A stretch of 64,000 nt of DNA from an uncultured Prevotellaceae bacterium (GTDB lineage: Bacteria; Bacteroidota; Bacteroidia; Bacteroidales; Bacteroidaceae), in NCBI GenBank assembly GCA_900317305.1, contig ONGG01000001.1:124001-188000 (forward strand). The letters run 5' to 3'. Under the pieces are notes generated by a model. That model was given only the letters and a program-made list of their open reading frames with translations. It was not told where the DNA came from and made no database searches. Below, one piece after another: positions 8,735-19,400 of this stretch (position 1 is its first letter; each line of letters begins with the position of its first letter). The position numbers and the translations under genes were made by a program.

Positions 8735-11700
8735 TTATACCAATCCACGTCCGTGGCAATTCTTGAATTTCTTGCCGCTGCCACAAGGACAAGGCTCGTT
8801 TCGGCCGGGCATCTTGTCTTTGCGGATGGGCTGGCGGCGCTGCTGCTGTGCCGACTCTCGGGTGTCCTGGCTGGCGGCTGCCTTCTGGTTCTGGTCCACC
8901 ATCTCGTCGCCCTTGCTCTCTTGATAGCGCTGGGTGCGGCGCTCAGGAGCAGCCTCGCGCACCTCCTGCTGCTGTTGCAGTTGTGGTATCTGACCACGCA
9001 TCAGAATCTCAGAGATGCGGTTGTTCATGTCGTCCACCATATTGTCGAAGAGTTTCACGCTCTCGAGCTTGAAGATGAGCAACGGGTCTTTCTGCTCGTA
9101 TGAGGCATTCTGCACACTGTGCTTCAACTCGTCGAGTTGCCTGAGGTTCTCTTTCCAGCAGTCGTCAATGATATGAAGCGAAACGGCCTTCTCGAATTGT
9201 TTCACTACCGACTTGCACTCGGTCTCATAGGCCTCTTTCAGGTCACATGGGATGTTCATCATTCCGCGGCCGTCGGTGATGGGCACATTGATGCGCTCAT
9301 ATATCTGTCCTTGCTCCTCGTACACCTGCTTGATGATGGGCCACGACACTTCCTGTATGCGGTCGGTGCGGCGCTTGAATGATTTCATGGCCTCGGCATA
9401 GGCTTTCTCTTCAAGCGACTCTCTGCTCTTTTCGATGAATTCCTCTTTGCTGAACGGACATTCCATAGCGAGCGTCTTGAGGAACATTTCCTTGCAGCCT
9501 TGGTAGTCGTTGTTGCTGACGATGTTTACCACGCGGTCCCAGATGATATTGGCGATATCCATTCCGATACGCTCACCCATCAGGGCATGGCGGCGCTTCT
9601 CATAGATAACCGTACGCTGCTTGTTCATCACGTCGTCGTATTCGAGCAGGCGCTTTCTCACACCGAAGTGATTCTCCTCCACCTTCTTCTGGGCACGCTC
9701 GATACTGTTGTTGATCATCTTGTGCTCGATGCGCTCTCCATCCTCGAAACCGAGTCGGTCCATCACCTTCGCGATACGCTCGGAGGCGAACAGGCGCATC
9801 AGTTTGTCCTCGAGCGACACGTAGAACACTGAGGAACCCGGGTCGCCCTGACGTCCGGCACGACCACGCAACTGCCTGTCCACACGACGGCTCTCATGGC
9901 GCTCGGTACCGATGATGGCAAGACCTCCGGCCGCTTTCACCTCTGGCGTGAGCTTGATATCGGTACCACGACCGGCCATGTTGGTGGCTATGGTTACGGC
10001 ACCAAGGCCATCGGTGCTTCGTCCGGCTTGTGCCACGACATCAGCCTCCTTCTGGTGCAACTTGGCGTTCAGCACGTTATGAGGGATATCGCGCATATTG
10101 AGCATGCGGGAGAGCAACTGCGAGATCTCCACGGATGTGGTACCTACAAGGGTAGGACGTCCCGCCTCGCGCATGGCCACGATCTCTTCGATCACCGCAT
10201 TGTATTTCTCACGCTGGGTCTTGTACACACGGTCGTTCATGTCGATGCGCTGAACAGGCTTGTTGGTGGGTATCTCCACAACGTCGAGTTTGTAGATGTC
10301 CCAGAACTCACCTGCCTCAGTGATGGCAGTACCGGTCATACCGGCAAGCTTATGGTACATACGGAAATAGTTCTGCAAGGTGATGGTGGCGTAGGTCTGG
10401 GTGGCTGCCTCCACCTTCACATGCTCCTTGGCTTCCACAGCCTGGTGCAATCCGTCGCTCCAACGGCGACCTTCCATGATACGTCCGGTCTGCTCGTCAA
10501 CGATTTTCACTTCACCGTCGATCACCACATACTCATCGTCCTTATTGAACATGGTATAGGCTTTCAGCAGTTGCTGGAGAGTGTGCACACGCTCGCTCTG
10601 CACAGCATAGTGGCTCATCAGCTCGTCTTTCTTCTGGATACGTTCCTCGTCGGTGATATCAGTACGTGCCTCAAGCTCTGACATCTCAGTGGTGATGTCG
10701 GGCAACACAAACAGGTCTTTGTCATCAACCTGTTTGGCAAGCCATTCCACACCCTTGTCGGTCAGGTCAACGGAGTTGAGTTTCTCCTCCACCACGAAAT
10801 AGAGTGGGGCAACAGCCTCCGGCATACGGCGGTTGTTGTTCTGCATATACTCCTCCTCGGTGGCAAGCATACCTGCCTTGATTCCTTCCTCGGAGAGGAA
10901 TTTGATGAGGGCCTTGTTCTTGGGGAGAGCCTTGTGCGACCTGAAGAGCGAAAGGAAACCTTCCTGAAGAAGTTTCTGGTCGTTGGTCTCGCGGGCTTTC
11001 TGAATCATCTGGCGTGCCTGGGCCAGATAGTCGGTGGCAAGACGGCGCTGTACGCCAACGAGCCGTTCCACCAATGGCTGGTATTCCTCAAACATCTGGT
11101 CGTCGCCTTTCTCAACCGGACCAGAGATAATCAAAGGTGTTCGGGCGTCGTCGATAAGCACCGAGTCCACCTCATCGACAATGGCATAGTTGTGGGCACG
11201 TTGCACCAAGTCGGCAGGCGATATGGCCATGTTGTCGCGCAGATAGTCGAAACCAAACTCATTGTTGGTGCCAAAAGTGATGTCGGCCTGATATGCCTTG
11301 CGCCGCTCGGCAGAGTTCGGACGGTGCTTGTCAATACAGTCTACCGAAAGACCATTGAACTCGTAAAGTGGTCCCATCCACTCGGAGTCACGCTTGGCAA
11401 GATAGTCGTTCACGGTCACCACATGCACGCCATTGCCAGTGAGGGCGTTGAGGAAGACGGGAAGGGTTGCCACAAGGGTCTTACCCTCACCTGTGGCCAT
11501 CTCGGCAATCTTGCCTTGATGCAACACGACTCCACCAAACAGCTGCACGTCGTAGTGCACCATGTCCCAGGTCATTTCGTTGCCACCGGCTTCCCAATGG
11601 TTGGAGTAGATGGCCTTGTCGTCTTCGATGCGGACGAAATCCTTGGTGGCGGCCAGCTCACGGTCGAAATCGTTGGCCTGAACCACAATCTCCTCGTTCT

Positions 11701-12067
11701 CCGCGAATCGGCGGGCTGTCTCTTTCACGATGCTGAAAGCCACGGGAAGCACTTCGTTGAGCGCTCCTTCGTAGATCTCAAGAATCTCTTTCTCTATCTT
11801 GTCAATCTGGTTGAAGATGACCTCACGCTCATCGATGGGAGTGTCCTCGATTTTGGATTTGAGTTCAGCCACCTTCTCTTTCTGCTCCTTGGCAGAGTCT
11901 TGAACATATTGCTGAATCTCTTTTGTCTTGGCACGAAGCGCATCATTGTCCAATGCCTCTATCTCTGGATATACGGCTTTGACCTTCTCGACAATTGGCT
12001 GAATCAACCTCATGTCGCGAGTCGACTTGTTGCCAAACAAAGATTGTAATAGTTTTGTAAAACCCAT
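8735..12067 (-). CDS. secA: Preprotein translocase ATPase SecA
   Basis: 1,110 residues. SecA drives post-translational export through SecYEG. Walker [11 protein letters not shown] at 191-200, preprotein-binding region, [19 protein letters not shown] (Walker B region), second motor domain with [11 protein letters not shown] and [16 protein letters not shown], helical scaffold, and a C-terminal zinc-binding tail [14 protein letters not shown]. It is longer than E. coli SecA (about 900) because of an insertion after the first motor motifs (about residues 345-470) and a Gln-rich linker before the zinc tail; Bacteroidota SecAs share this size. It has its own promoter and terminator. Confidence 0.98.
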   Translation of the reverse strand: MGFTKLLQSLFGNKSTRDMRLIQPIVEKVKAVYPEIEALDNDALRAKTKEIQQYVQDSAKEQKEKVAELKSKIEDTPIDEREVIFNQIDKIEKEILEIYEGALNEVLPVAFSIVKETARRFAENEEIVVQANDFDRELAATKDFVRIEDDKAIYSNHWEAGGNEMTWDMVHYDVQLFGGVVLHQGKIAEMATGEGKTLVATLPVFLNALTGNGVHVVTVNDYLAKRDSEWMGPLYEFNGLSVDCIDKHRPNSAERRKAYQADITFGTNNEFGFDYLRDNMAISPADLVQRAHNYAIVDEVDSVLIDDARTPLIISGPVEKGDDQMFEEYQPLVERLVGVQRRLATDYLAQARQMIQKARETNDQKLLQEGFLSLFRSHKALPKNKALIKFLSEEGIKAGMLATEEEYMQNNNRRMPEAVAPLYFVVEEKLNSVDLTDKGVEWLAKQVDDKDLFVLPDITTEMSELEARTDITDEERIQKKDELMSHYAVQSERVHTLQQLLKAYTMFNKDDEYVVIDGEVKIVDEQTGRIMEGRRWSDGLHQAVEAKEHVKVEAATQTYATITLQNYFRMYHKLAGMTGTAITEAGEFWDIYKLDVVEIPTNKPVQRIDMNDRVYKTQREKYNAVIEEIVAMREAGRPTLVGTTSVEISQLLSRMLNMRDIPHNVLNAKLHQKEADVVAQAGRSTDGLGAVTIATNMAGRGTDIKLTPEVKAAGGLAIIGTERHESRRVDRQLRGRAGRQGDPGSSVFYVSLEDKLMRLFASERIAKVMDRLGFEDGERIEHKMINNSIERAQKKVEENHFGVRKRLLEYDDVMNKQRTVIYEKRRHALMGERIGMDIANIIWDRVVNIVSNNDYQGCKEMFLKTLAMECPFSKEEFIEKSRESLEEKAYAEAMKSFKRRTDRIQEVSWPIIKQVYEEQGQIYERINVPITDGRGMMNIPCDLKEAYETECKSVVKQFEKAVSLHIIDDCWKENLRQLDELKHSVQNASYEQKDPLLIFKLESVKLFDNMVDDMNNRISEILMRGQIPQLQQQQEVREAAPERRTQRYQESKGDEMVDQNQKAAASQDTRESAQQQRRQPIRKDKMPGRNEPCPCGSGKKFKNCHGRGLV

Positions 12068-12106
12068 TTTTTATAATTATAATTATTTGTTTTCCGAAAA
12101 ATCGTG

Positions 12107-12137
12107 CAAATTTACAAAATTATTCCCTTATTGCCAA
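12107..12137 (-). promoter_or_regulatory. secA promoter
   Basis: Minus strand TTGG (12134-12137), 19 bp, then TAAATTTG (12107-12114), about 40 bp upstream of the secA ATG. The -7 box is a full match; the -33 box differs from TTTG at one base. Confidence 0.6.
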
Positions 12138-12161
12138 CATAATAGTTGGTTTTTTGAGATT

Positions 12162-13373
12162 TCAAGCGCCCTTCTTGGTTATTGCATGGTCTTTGCGCAA
12201 AAACACATTCATGACACATCTCATTAGCAAAGTTAGTGCCAAAATGTACATTCCCTCAGCATATTCTTGGAAAAAACCACCAATGATGAACAGAATAATA
12301 AGGACTTTCCATATTCGCCACCAATAATGAGACTGATGGTGACGCATCGCTTTCACTACGGGAATGACAAAGAAAAGGGGGAGGGGATTGAGCAACAGCA
12401 ATTGTAGGTTGATGCGAACGGTGGGATGCTCGGAGAATAGCATCAGGAAGAGCAGGATGCCGGCCAGTCCGGAGGCCACCATCAATATCGCATCAAACAA
12501 CCAGAAGGTTTTTTTTGTGCGTAGTTCGATGACTGTTACCAATATCGTAATGGCCAGCAGAATGAGCGCACAAGCAAGGGGAGAGAGAGGGAAACCTCCA
12601 CTTTCTTCTACCGCCTCACCGGGGGGCACAACGATGCGCTCCTCTTTTACCAATCGCCTTGACGACCCGTCGCTTGCCTCTATCTCGGCACCGGAGAAAT
12701 CACGCATCAGGTTCCTGGGCAGAAATTGTTGCTCTTTCAACCCGATGGGCCTGTCGGCCTGGAGCCCCAGAAGCATATCGTTGCCAAATCTTGCCCATGG
12801 GTGACGGGCTGTGCATTCATGCACCAGGTTTCTGAATGTAGTGGTGCCTTCTTGATGGTCCTTGTACCTTACTTTGCCCGACAAGTGGTCTGCGAGCATG
12901 TCGCGGGCTCTGGTCGTACAGTTGTCGTAGAAGTAGTTGTATCTGTAAACCACATTCTCAGGTAGGGAATTCACGCTGATGGCTTCCATGATATGGGCTT
13001 TCTCCTCCTCCGTCAGGTCTAAGGTCTGCTGGGTCACCTGACTGCCATAATAGGCGTATTCCTGCCTGAATCGCTCAAAAGAGGTTATGCCCATACTGTA
13101 GTCGGTCAGGCCAAAGACAAACCGTAGTACGAAGTGGGGAGCCGAAGAGTCGAACAATCCATAGTTGACCACCATGTCGAATCCTTGCGACTTGTCCTCA
13201 ACCCTTATAGCAGTGTGCCCATACAGGCTGTATATCTCGTCGTGTGGTGCACAGGTCAGCAGACTAATCTCCAGAGAGTCGTACATCTCGTTGGCCGAGG
13301 TACACAGGCAGGTGATAAAGAGTATCATCACCAATGCCAGTCTGCGCGATACAATACGTATTGAATCCATCAT
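12162..13373 (-). CDS. DUF4105 (Lnb N-terminal domain-like) integral membrane protein
   Basis: 403 residues. Signal or first membrane segment at residues 10-28, then a periplasmic domain of about 230 residues of DUF4105 type with YGHTAIRV (His about 53) and DNCTTRARD (Cys about 151), the presumed papain-like Cys/His pair. Residues 260-400 hold about five membrane spans. From memory, DUF4105 proteins include the Bacteroidota lipoprotein N-acyltransferase Lnb; the periplasmic Cys/His domain joined to membrane spans fits this, but that role is inferred. Its -7 box ends only 4 bp before the ATG, suggesting a leaderless message. Divergent from lldE. Confidence 0.75.
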   Translation of the reverse strand: MMDSIRIVSRRLALVMILFITCLCTSANEMYDSLEISLLTCAPHDEIYSLYGHTAIRVEDKSQGFDMVVNYGLFDSSAPHFVLRFVFGLTDYSMGITSFERFRQEYAYYGSQVTQQTLDLTEEEKAHIMEAISVNSLPENVVYRYNYFYDNCTTRARDMLADHLSGKVRYKDHQEGTTTFRNLVHECTARHPWARFGNDMLLGLQADRPIGLKEQQFLPRNLMRDFSGAEIEASDGSSRRLVKEERIVVPPGEAVEESGGFPLSPLACALILLAITILVTVIELRTKKTFWLFDAILMVASGLAGILLFLMLFSEHPTVRINLQLLLLNPLPLFFVIPVVKAMRHHQSHYWWRIWKVLIILFIIGGFFQEYAEGMYILALTLLMRCVMNVFLRKDHAITKKGA

Positions 13374-13377
13374 GGTG

Positions 13378-13385
13378 CAAAATTA
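13378..13385 (-). promoter_or_regulatory. Promoter -7 box for the DUF4105 gene, next to the ATG
   Basis: TAATTTTG on the minus strand, followed by CACC and the ATG at 13373. A transcript from this box would begin at or within a few bases of the start codon. Confidence 0.55.
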
Positions 13386-13490
13386 CTAAAATACGTCTAA
13401 ACAAGATGCTTTTTGCAAGCAAAAATAAGCATTGGAAAACTTTTTCCGCGAAAAATACTTGTAACCCCAAAAAATAATATTATATTTGCG

Positions 13491-13498
13491 AAATAAAT
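13491..13498 (+). promoter_or_regulatory. Promoter -7 box for lldEFG
   Basis: TATATTTG followed by CG, giving a leader of about 30 nt before the lldE ATG. No clear -33 TTTG at 19-21 bp. Confidence 0.6.
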
Positions 13499-13532
13499 CT
13501 AGTACGCTATACTTAATAAACATATTTAATAC

Positions 13533-14270
13533 ATGAAAATCGGTTTGTTTATTCCCTGTTATGTAGACGCTGTGTATCCTAATGTTGGCGTCGCTACATA
13601 CAAGCTGCTTAAGCATCTCGGACTCGACGTGACTTATCCGCTCAACCAGACTTGTTGCGGTCAGCCGATGGCTAATGCCGGCTTTGAGAAAATGGCCGTG
13701 CCCCTTGCCGAGAAATTCGAGGACATGTTCAAGGAATTTGATTATGTCGTCGCTCCTTCGGTGAGTTGTACCGCTTTCGTGAAAATCAACTATCCTCGTC
13801 TTCTGGAGGGAAAGAAAAAATGTGTCACCGCTGAAAAGGCTTTGGATGTAATCGCTTTCCTTCACGATGTGGTGAAAGTAAAAAGTCTGCCTGGTGAGTT
13901 CCCCCATAAGGTGAGCCTGCACAATTCGTGCCACGGCGTCCGTGAACTGGGACTGAGCTCTCCAAGCGAGATGCATGTTGATAAGTTCAACAAGATCAAA
14001 GACTTGCTCGAGCTGAAGAAAGGAATAGAGGTTGTTGAACCCGAGCGCCCTGACGAGTGCTGTGGATTTGGTGGAATGTTCTCCATTGAGGAGACCGCCA
14101 TCTCTGCCCAGATGGGGCATGATAAGGTGAAACGACACATCGAGACAGGAGCAGAATATGTCACCGGACCAGATTGCTCTTGCCTTATGCACATGGCTGG
14201 TGTCGCACAAAAGCGCGACATGAAGATTAAGTTTATTCATGCAGTAGAAATTTTAGCAGCAGGATTATGA
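13533..14270 (+). CDS. lldE: L-lactate oxidation complex subunit LldE/LutA (CCG-domain protein)
   Basis: 245 residues. Two CCG domains of the heterodisulfide-reductase type: TCCGQPMANAG (about residue 45) and ECCGFGGMFSIEE (about residue 180), with other conserved Cys in SVSCTAF and HNSCHG. With the next two genes it forms the LutABC/LldEFG complex that oxidises L-lactate to pyruvate in the cytoplasm, feeding electrons to the quinone pool. Its stop overlaps the lldF start by 4 bp (ATGA), implying translational coupling. The order E-F-G is the standard one. Confidence 0.95.
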   Translation: MKIGLFIPCYVDAVYPNVGVATYKLLKHLGLDVTYPLNQTCCGQPMANAGFEKMAVPLAEKFEDMFKEFDYVVAPSVSCTAFVKINYPRLLEGKKKCVTAEKALDVIAFLHDVVKVKSLPGEFPHKVSLHNSCHGVRELGLSSPSEMHVDKFNKIKDLLELKKGIEVVEPERPDECCGFGGMFSIEETAISAQMGHDKVKRHIETGAEYVTGPDCSCLMHMAGVAQKRDMKIKFIHAVEILAAGL

Positions 14271-15634
14271 GTACACCACATGCAAATAAAGCGAAAGAGT
14301 TTCTGAAGAACCAGAAATATGCCAACTGGCATGATGCTACTTTCTGGTCGGTACGCTCAAAGAGAGACAATATGGCTTGGGGCCTCGACGAGTGGGAGCA
14401 GTTGCGCGAGAAAGCCTCGGCCATCAAGCGCCACACCATCACCCATCTCGATGAGTATCTGGAGCAATTCTCCACCAATGCCGAGAAGAATGGCTGTATC
14501 GTGCATTGGGCAAAGGATGCCGATGAGTTCAACCAGATTGTCCTAGGCATTCTCAACGACCATGGCGTGAAAAAGATCGTGAAGAGCAAGAGTATGCTTA
14601 CTGAGGAATGTGAGATGAATCCTTATCTCGAGCGACACGGCATCGAGGTGGTGGAGACCGACTTGGGTGAGCGCATCATCCAGCTCAAGGGACAGAAACC
14701 AAGCCATATCGTGATGCCGGCCATCCACCTCAATCACGATGATGTGGGCGAGCTTTTCGAGGAAAAACTCAATACCGAGCCTGGCAACCACGACCCCACG
14801 TACCTCACCTATATGGCACGATTGAGCCTGCGCAATGAGTTCCTCACCGCCGACGCTGGCATGACCGGTGGCAATTTCGGCATTGCCGAGACGGGCGACA
14901 TCGTGGTGTGTACCAATGAGGGCAATGCCGATATGAGCACTTCTTGTCCCAAACTCCATATCGCTGCCATTGGTCTGGAGAAAATCATCCCCAACTATGA
15001 TTGTCTGGCCGTGTTCCAGCGGATGCTTTGCCGTGCTGGTACGGGTCAGCCTACCACCACCTTCACCAGTCATTTCCGCAAGGCCCGACCCACTGCCGAC
15101 AAGATGCACATCGTGCTCGTCGACAACGGCCGCAGCGACTGGGTGGCTAATCCCGAACACTGGGAGACGCTCAAGTGTATCCGTTGTGGTTCGTGCATGA
15201 ACACCTGCCCCGTTTATCGCCGCAGTGGTGGCTATTCCTACTCCTATTTCATTCCCGGACCTGTGGGCATCAACCTGGGTATGCTCCGCAATGTGAAGGA
15301 GCACAGTGGCAACGTTTCTGCATGTACGCTTTGCCTGAGTTGCCAGACGGTTTGTCCCGTGAAGATCGACTTGGGCGACCAAGTGTACAAATGGCGCCAG
15401 CAACTTGACGAGTTTGGCACTGCCAACAAGGAGAAAAAACGCATGTGTCAGGGCATGAAGATGCTCTTTGGCAGCAGCGCTATGTACAACACCGCCATGA
15501 AGTTTGCGCCAATGGCCAATTGGGTACCGTCGTTCATGATCGAATGTGGTCTCAACCCATGGGCCGATGGCCATAAGATGATGAAATTCCCGCGTTATTC
15601 GTTCCAGGAATTGTGGAGAAAGGGAAAGGTATAA
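14267..15634 (+). CDS. lldF: L-lactate oxidation iron-sulfur protein LldF/LutB
   Basis: 455 residues. N-terminal LUD domain (about residues 60-290) followed by two 4Fe-4S clusters: CIRCGSCMNTCPVY (about residue 305) and CTLCLSCQTVCPVKID (about residue 355). It is the electron-carrying subunit of the three-part L-lactate oxidation complex. The cluster ligands are all present, with no deletions against the family length of about 460. Lies between lldE (4-bp overlap) and lldG (21-bp gap). No lactate permease gene is visible nearby. Confidence 0.95.
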   Translation: MSTPHANKAKEFLKNQKYANWHDATFWSVRSKRDNMAWGLDEWEQLREKASAIKRHTITHLDEYLEQFSTNAEKNGCIVHWAKDADEFNQIVLGILNDHGVKKIVKSKSMLTEECEMNPYLERHGIEVVETDLGERIIQLKGQKPSHIVMPAIHLNHDDVGELFEEKLNTEPGNHDPTYLTYMARLSLRNEFLTADAGMTGGNFGIAETGDIVVCTNEGNADMSTSCPKLHIAAIGLEKIIPNYDCLAVFQRMLCRAGTGQPTTTFTSHFRKARPTADKMHIVLVDNGRSDWVANPEHWETLKCIRCGSCMNTCPVYRRSGGYSYSYFIPGPVGINLGMLRNVKEHSGNVSACTLCLSCQTVCPVKIDLGDQVYKWRQQLDEFGTANKEKKRMCQGMKMLFGSSAMYNTAMKFAPMANWVPSFMIECGLNPWADGHKMMKFPRYSFQELWRKGKV

Positions 15635-15655
15635 CCATTTTAATCCAACTATTTT

Positions 15656-16237
15656 ATGAGTAAGAAAGAAGACATCCTGGCAAAATTCAGGAAAAACGTC
15701 ATAAAGAAATATGACATGCCCCGACTCGACGACATCAAGGGCATCACATATCCCGACCCTTTGGTACAGTTCATCTCCATGACCGAGAATGTGGGAGGAA
15801 AGGTGGTGGAACTGGAGAAGGGACAAGACATCAACCAGTTGATCAAGGAACTCTATCCCGATGCCAAGGAGATTGCCAGCAATCTGCCCGAGATAATCAT
15901 CGCCACACGCAACCCCGACACGGTGGAATCGCCTCAGGCACTCAATGGCACTGACGTGGGCGTGATAAAAGGGGTGTTTGGCGTGGCCGAGAATGCCTGT
16001 GTGTGGATTCCGCAGACGATGAAGGAGAAAGCGGTTTGCTTCATTTCCGAGAACCTCGTCATTCTGCTCGACCGCACGCAAATCGTCAACAACATGCATG
16101 ATGCTTACAAGCGTATCGAATTCAACGACTATGGATACGGCTCGTTCATCAGCGGACCATCCAAGACAGCCGATATCGCCCAGGTGCTTGTAATGGGTGC
16201 CCAGGCCGCCCGAAGCGCCACGGTGGTGCTGGTGTGA
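15656..16237 (+). CDS. lldG: L-lactate oxidation complex subunit LldG/LutC (LUD domain)
   Basis: 193 residues with a single LUD domain; VGVIKGVFGVAENACVWIP and GYGSFISGPSKTADIAQVLVMGAQAARS are the conserved family blocks. It is the third subunit of the lactate-oxidation complex and carries no iron-sulfur motif, as expected. Last gene of the operon, followed 50 bp later by a strong terminator. Confidence 0.93.
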   Translation: MSKKEDILAKFRKNVIKKYDMPRLDDIKGITYPDPLVQFISMTENVGGKVVELEKGQDINQLIKELYPDAKEIASNLPEIIIATRNPDTVESPQALNGTDVGVIKGVFGVAENACVWIPQTMKEKAVCFISENLVILLDRTQIVNNMHDAYKRIEFNDYGYGSFISGPSKTADIAQVLVMGAQAARSATVVLV

Positions 16238-16286
16238 TTCCGCTTTTTACTTTACGACGACGCATTTGTGCGTCTCGATAAAACCT

Positions 16287-16320
16287 AAGTGGTGGAGACC
16301 CATTCTCCACCACTTTTATA
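16287..16320 (+). terminator. lldEFG terminator
   Basis: Perfect 12-bp stem AAGTGGTGGAGA / TCTCCACCACTT with a 5-nt loop, followed by TTATAT. A smaller hairpin (GACGCA/TGCGTC, 16258-16273) lies just before it. Confidence 0.85.
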
Positions 16321-16381
16321 TATCTGGTGGCCTAATCCCAACTATTTTTTTGCAATTCGTCACTTTTTCAATCTTTTTTCT

Positions 16382-16389
16382 TAATTTTG
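16382..16389 (+). promoter_or_regulatory. Promoter -7 box for the C10 peptidase gene
   Basis: TAATTTTG followed by CA, giving a leader of about 20 nt before the ATG at 16413. Upstream sequence is T-rich without an exact TTTG at the right distance. Confidence 0.55.
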
Positions 16390-16412
16390 CAAATTCAAAC
16401 GCATTCTAAACA

Positions 16413-19400
16413 ATGGATATGAAAAGAATACATACCTTGATATTGGTCTTGTCGGTTTTCGGTTCGTCTATGGCGTCGCCGGTAAAAGCACCCGCAGCCA
16501 TGCGCAAAGCCCAGCAATTCGTTGCAGAAAAGATGGACAACCGAACTGCGGAGAAAATCAGTCTGGCCTACACTTCACGAAATGAATCGGCAGCCGACGA
16601 TGCGCTGTTCTATGTCTATAACATAGGCAATGACGATGGTTTCGTCATCATAGCCGGCGACGACCGCACCGTGCCTGTTCTGGGGTATACCGACCGAGGC
16701 TCGTTCTCTATGGACAATATGCCCGACAACCTGAAAATCTGGCTTGAATACTACAACGAGGCCATCGCACAGGTGGTTTCCCGAAATATCCACGTCGAGG
16801 CGTCCCAATCACGGCCTTCGGATGTGGTGAAACCGTTGCTCTCCACGCGGTGGGACCAGACTTGGCCGTATAACTTGCTCTGTCCTATGTCGGGAGCCAC
16901 CCAGTGCCCCACAGGATGCGTTGCCACGGCTATGGCCCAGGTAATCAACTACCATCAGTTTCCTGTAGAGGAAACCACTGAGATTCCCGAATACTATTGT
17001 TCTTCGTTGGGAAAGACAATGCCGGCCCTGCCCGCCACCACGTTCGAATGGGACAAGATGAAGAATACCTACGGACGGAACTCCTCTGAGGAGAGCAAGA
17101 TGGCGGTGGCCAAACTCATGCAATATTGTGGTCAGGCCGTGGAGATGGATTATTCAGCCTCTTCTGCTGGTGCCCAGACCTATGACCTGCCATGGCGGCT
17201 GCCCCGGTATTTCAAATACCCATCTACCATGCACTATGTCTATCACGAGGGTTATAGCATTGCCGAATGGGACAGTTTGATCCTCAAGGAACTCAAGAAC
17301 AATAGTCCTGTGCTCTATACCGCCTACACCACGGCATGGGAAGGCCATGCATTTGTTTGTGATGGCTATGATGGCAATGGCTTGTATCACATCAATTGGG
17401 GATGGGGCGGAAATGCTGATGGCTATTACCGTATCTCTGTGCTCGATGCATCTTCCACGGGCACGGGCGGCAGCTCCACCTCAATGCGCTTCACCATCAA
17501 CCAGGCCGCTTTGCTCGGAATGAAGACCACCGACGAGGATGACTATGTGGCTCCCGAGGAAGAGGTCATGTTCACCAGCCGTCCGAGTTTGGCCGATGGC
17601 AGGCAATTTGAGCGCGATTCTGTTGGTGTCTCATTCCATCGCTTCAGGATTGCTGGAGACTTCCTGCCCACCAAGGGATATGGCTATTTTACTTTTGGTT
17701 TTGCCCTTTATGATAATGATGGACAATTCGTCAAAACACTTTCCTCGCGTAGCGACCAACTGTGGCAAGGCTATGGCTCCAGTGAGTCGTATGTTATTTC
17801 CGGTATAGGAAAGGATGTGGAAAGCGGGCATTTCACCATCCGTCCTGTCTACAAGAAACAGTCGGGCGAATGGGTCTTGGCCAAAGGTGCCGACCGTCAT
17901 TATGTGGATGTGCTCATCGATGGTAAGAGCATGCAGATTACTCCTGTTCCCAAAGCAGATTTCGTGGTCAACAGAGTGGGTATGGCGGGTCAGTCGCTGG
18001 TTGTCAATCTCACCAACAACGACGAGGAGTATAATGGTGCGATGATGTTGAGAAAACTCAACAGCAAGGGCGAGATTGAACTTATCGCATACGAGATGGT
18101 GGCCATCGAACCTAATAGCACGCGCAACATTTATATCTATATCGACAAGAACAATTCTCTCAATCTGGACAATGATGTGTTCTATCTTTCCGTCGACTAT
18201 TTCGACAATGCCTATTTCTATACCAATGTCTATAACGAGAATGCCGACCTGGCTTGCGACATCAACGTGCTCAATCTATCCGACGACCAATCCACGATTG
18301 TGGGCGACCGGGCTATCTGCGATGTGAGGATTTCCAATAATGGTACTGGCAATTACCGCCATTTCCTCACCATTTCGCTCGACGATGGTGCGAAAGAAGT
18401 AACGGGGAAACCTTATAAGGAACTCCTCGAACTGAAGGCGGGTGAGAGCAGGACGATGGCCGTGGAGTTGCCCATAGCCGACTATGATTCTAAATTGTCT
18501 GTCGTTGCCACCAACTATGTGGACAAGAGCGAGAATCTTCTTTATATGAGCGATTTGTATAAGGCGGCCAAAGGTGCCGTATATTGGAATGCTGAGGGAC
18601 AGATGAAAACTTGTCTGGCAGATGACGTGTTCACGGTGCCTGAAGAAGCACTTGCCATACAACTGAGAAGTGCCTACACCAGCGATGTGGTGCCCAACAG
18701 CAATCCCAACACACTTTACTTGCTCGACAAGAGCATTCCCAAAGGACTCTCCGGGCGGAATGTGCTGAATGCCGAACTGAAAACGGGCAATCTTCGCTTT
18801 ACAGATGGATTCGATTTCTATATTCCAGCCGAGGTGACGGCAACGTCTTCGGTCACCTACCAACGAACGTTTGCTGCCGATGAGATGGGACAGTGGTCAA
18901 CCATCACGCTGCCATTCTCGCCAGCAAAAGTGTTGGTCGACGGAAAAGCGGTCGACTGGTTCCGTCATTCTGGCGATTTCCAGAAGGACTTCTGGCTTCA
19001 GGATGTGGCTACGATAGAAGACGACAAGGTGAAATTGCAATATGTGGACGAGATGCTGCCCAACCACCCCTATCTCATTGCCCCGGGCGAACAACTTCTT
19101 GGCAAGACCATTGAGTTCAAGTCAGGCAAGACCACGTTCGCACCTTCTGCCAAGACCCGCGCATCCCTTTCCCTGGGCGACTACGTATTGGAGGGGACTC
19201 GTGTGGGAGGCGACTTGTCGGGCGTCTATGCACAGCACGGAAACCATTTCGTTTACAATGAAGATGCCCAGAATGTGCTTGCTTTCCGTGCGTATTTGTT
19301 GTATACGGTCAAAAAGAAGCCTGCCTATACCCAATTGGTTATCGAGGGACCTGACATCACCAGTGGTATCACTCCCGTGGTGTCTGTCGATAGCACCGGT

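Noticed and set aside
10934..12049. A 371-codon open frame opposite the 5' half of secA
   Set aside because: Antisense to the ATPase motifs of secA, with no own ribosome-binding site or promoter.
14543..16099. A 518-codon open frame on the minus strand opposite lldF and lldG
   Set aside because: Its protein is His/Val/Gly-rich with no recognisable family, and the plus-strand frame carries complete iron-sulfur and LUD motifs. It is a shadow of codon bias.
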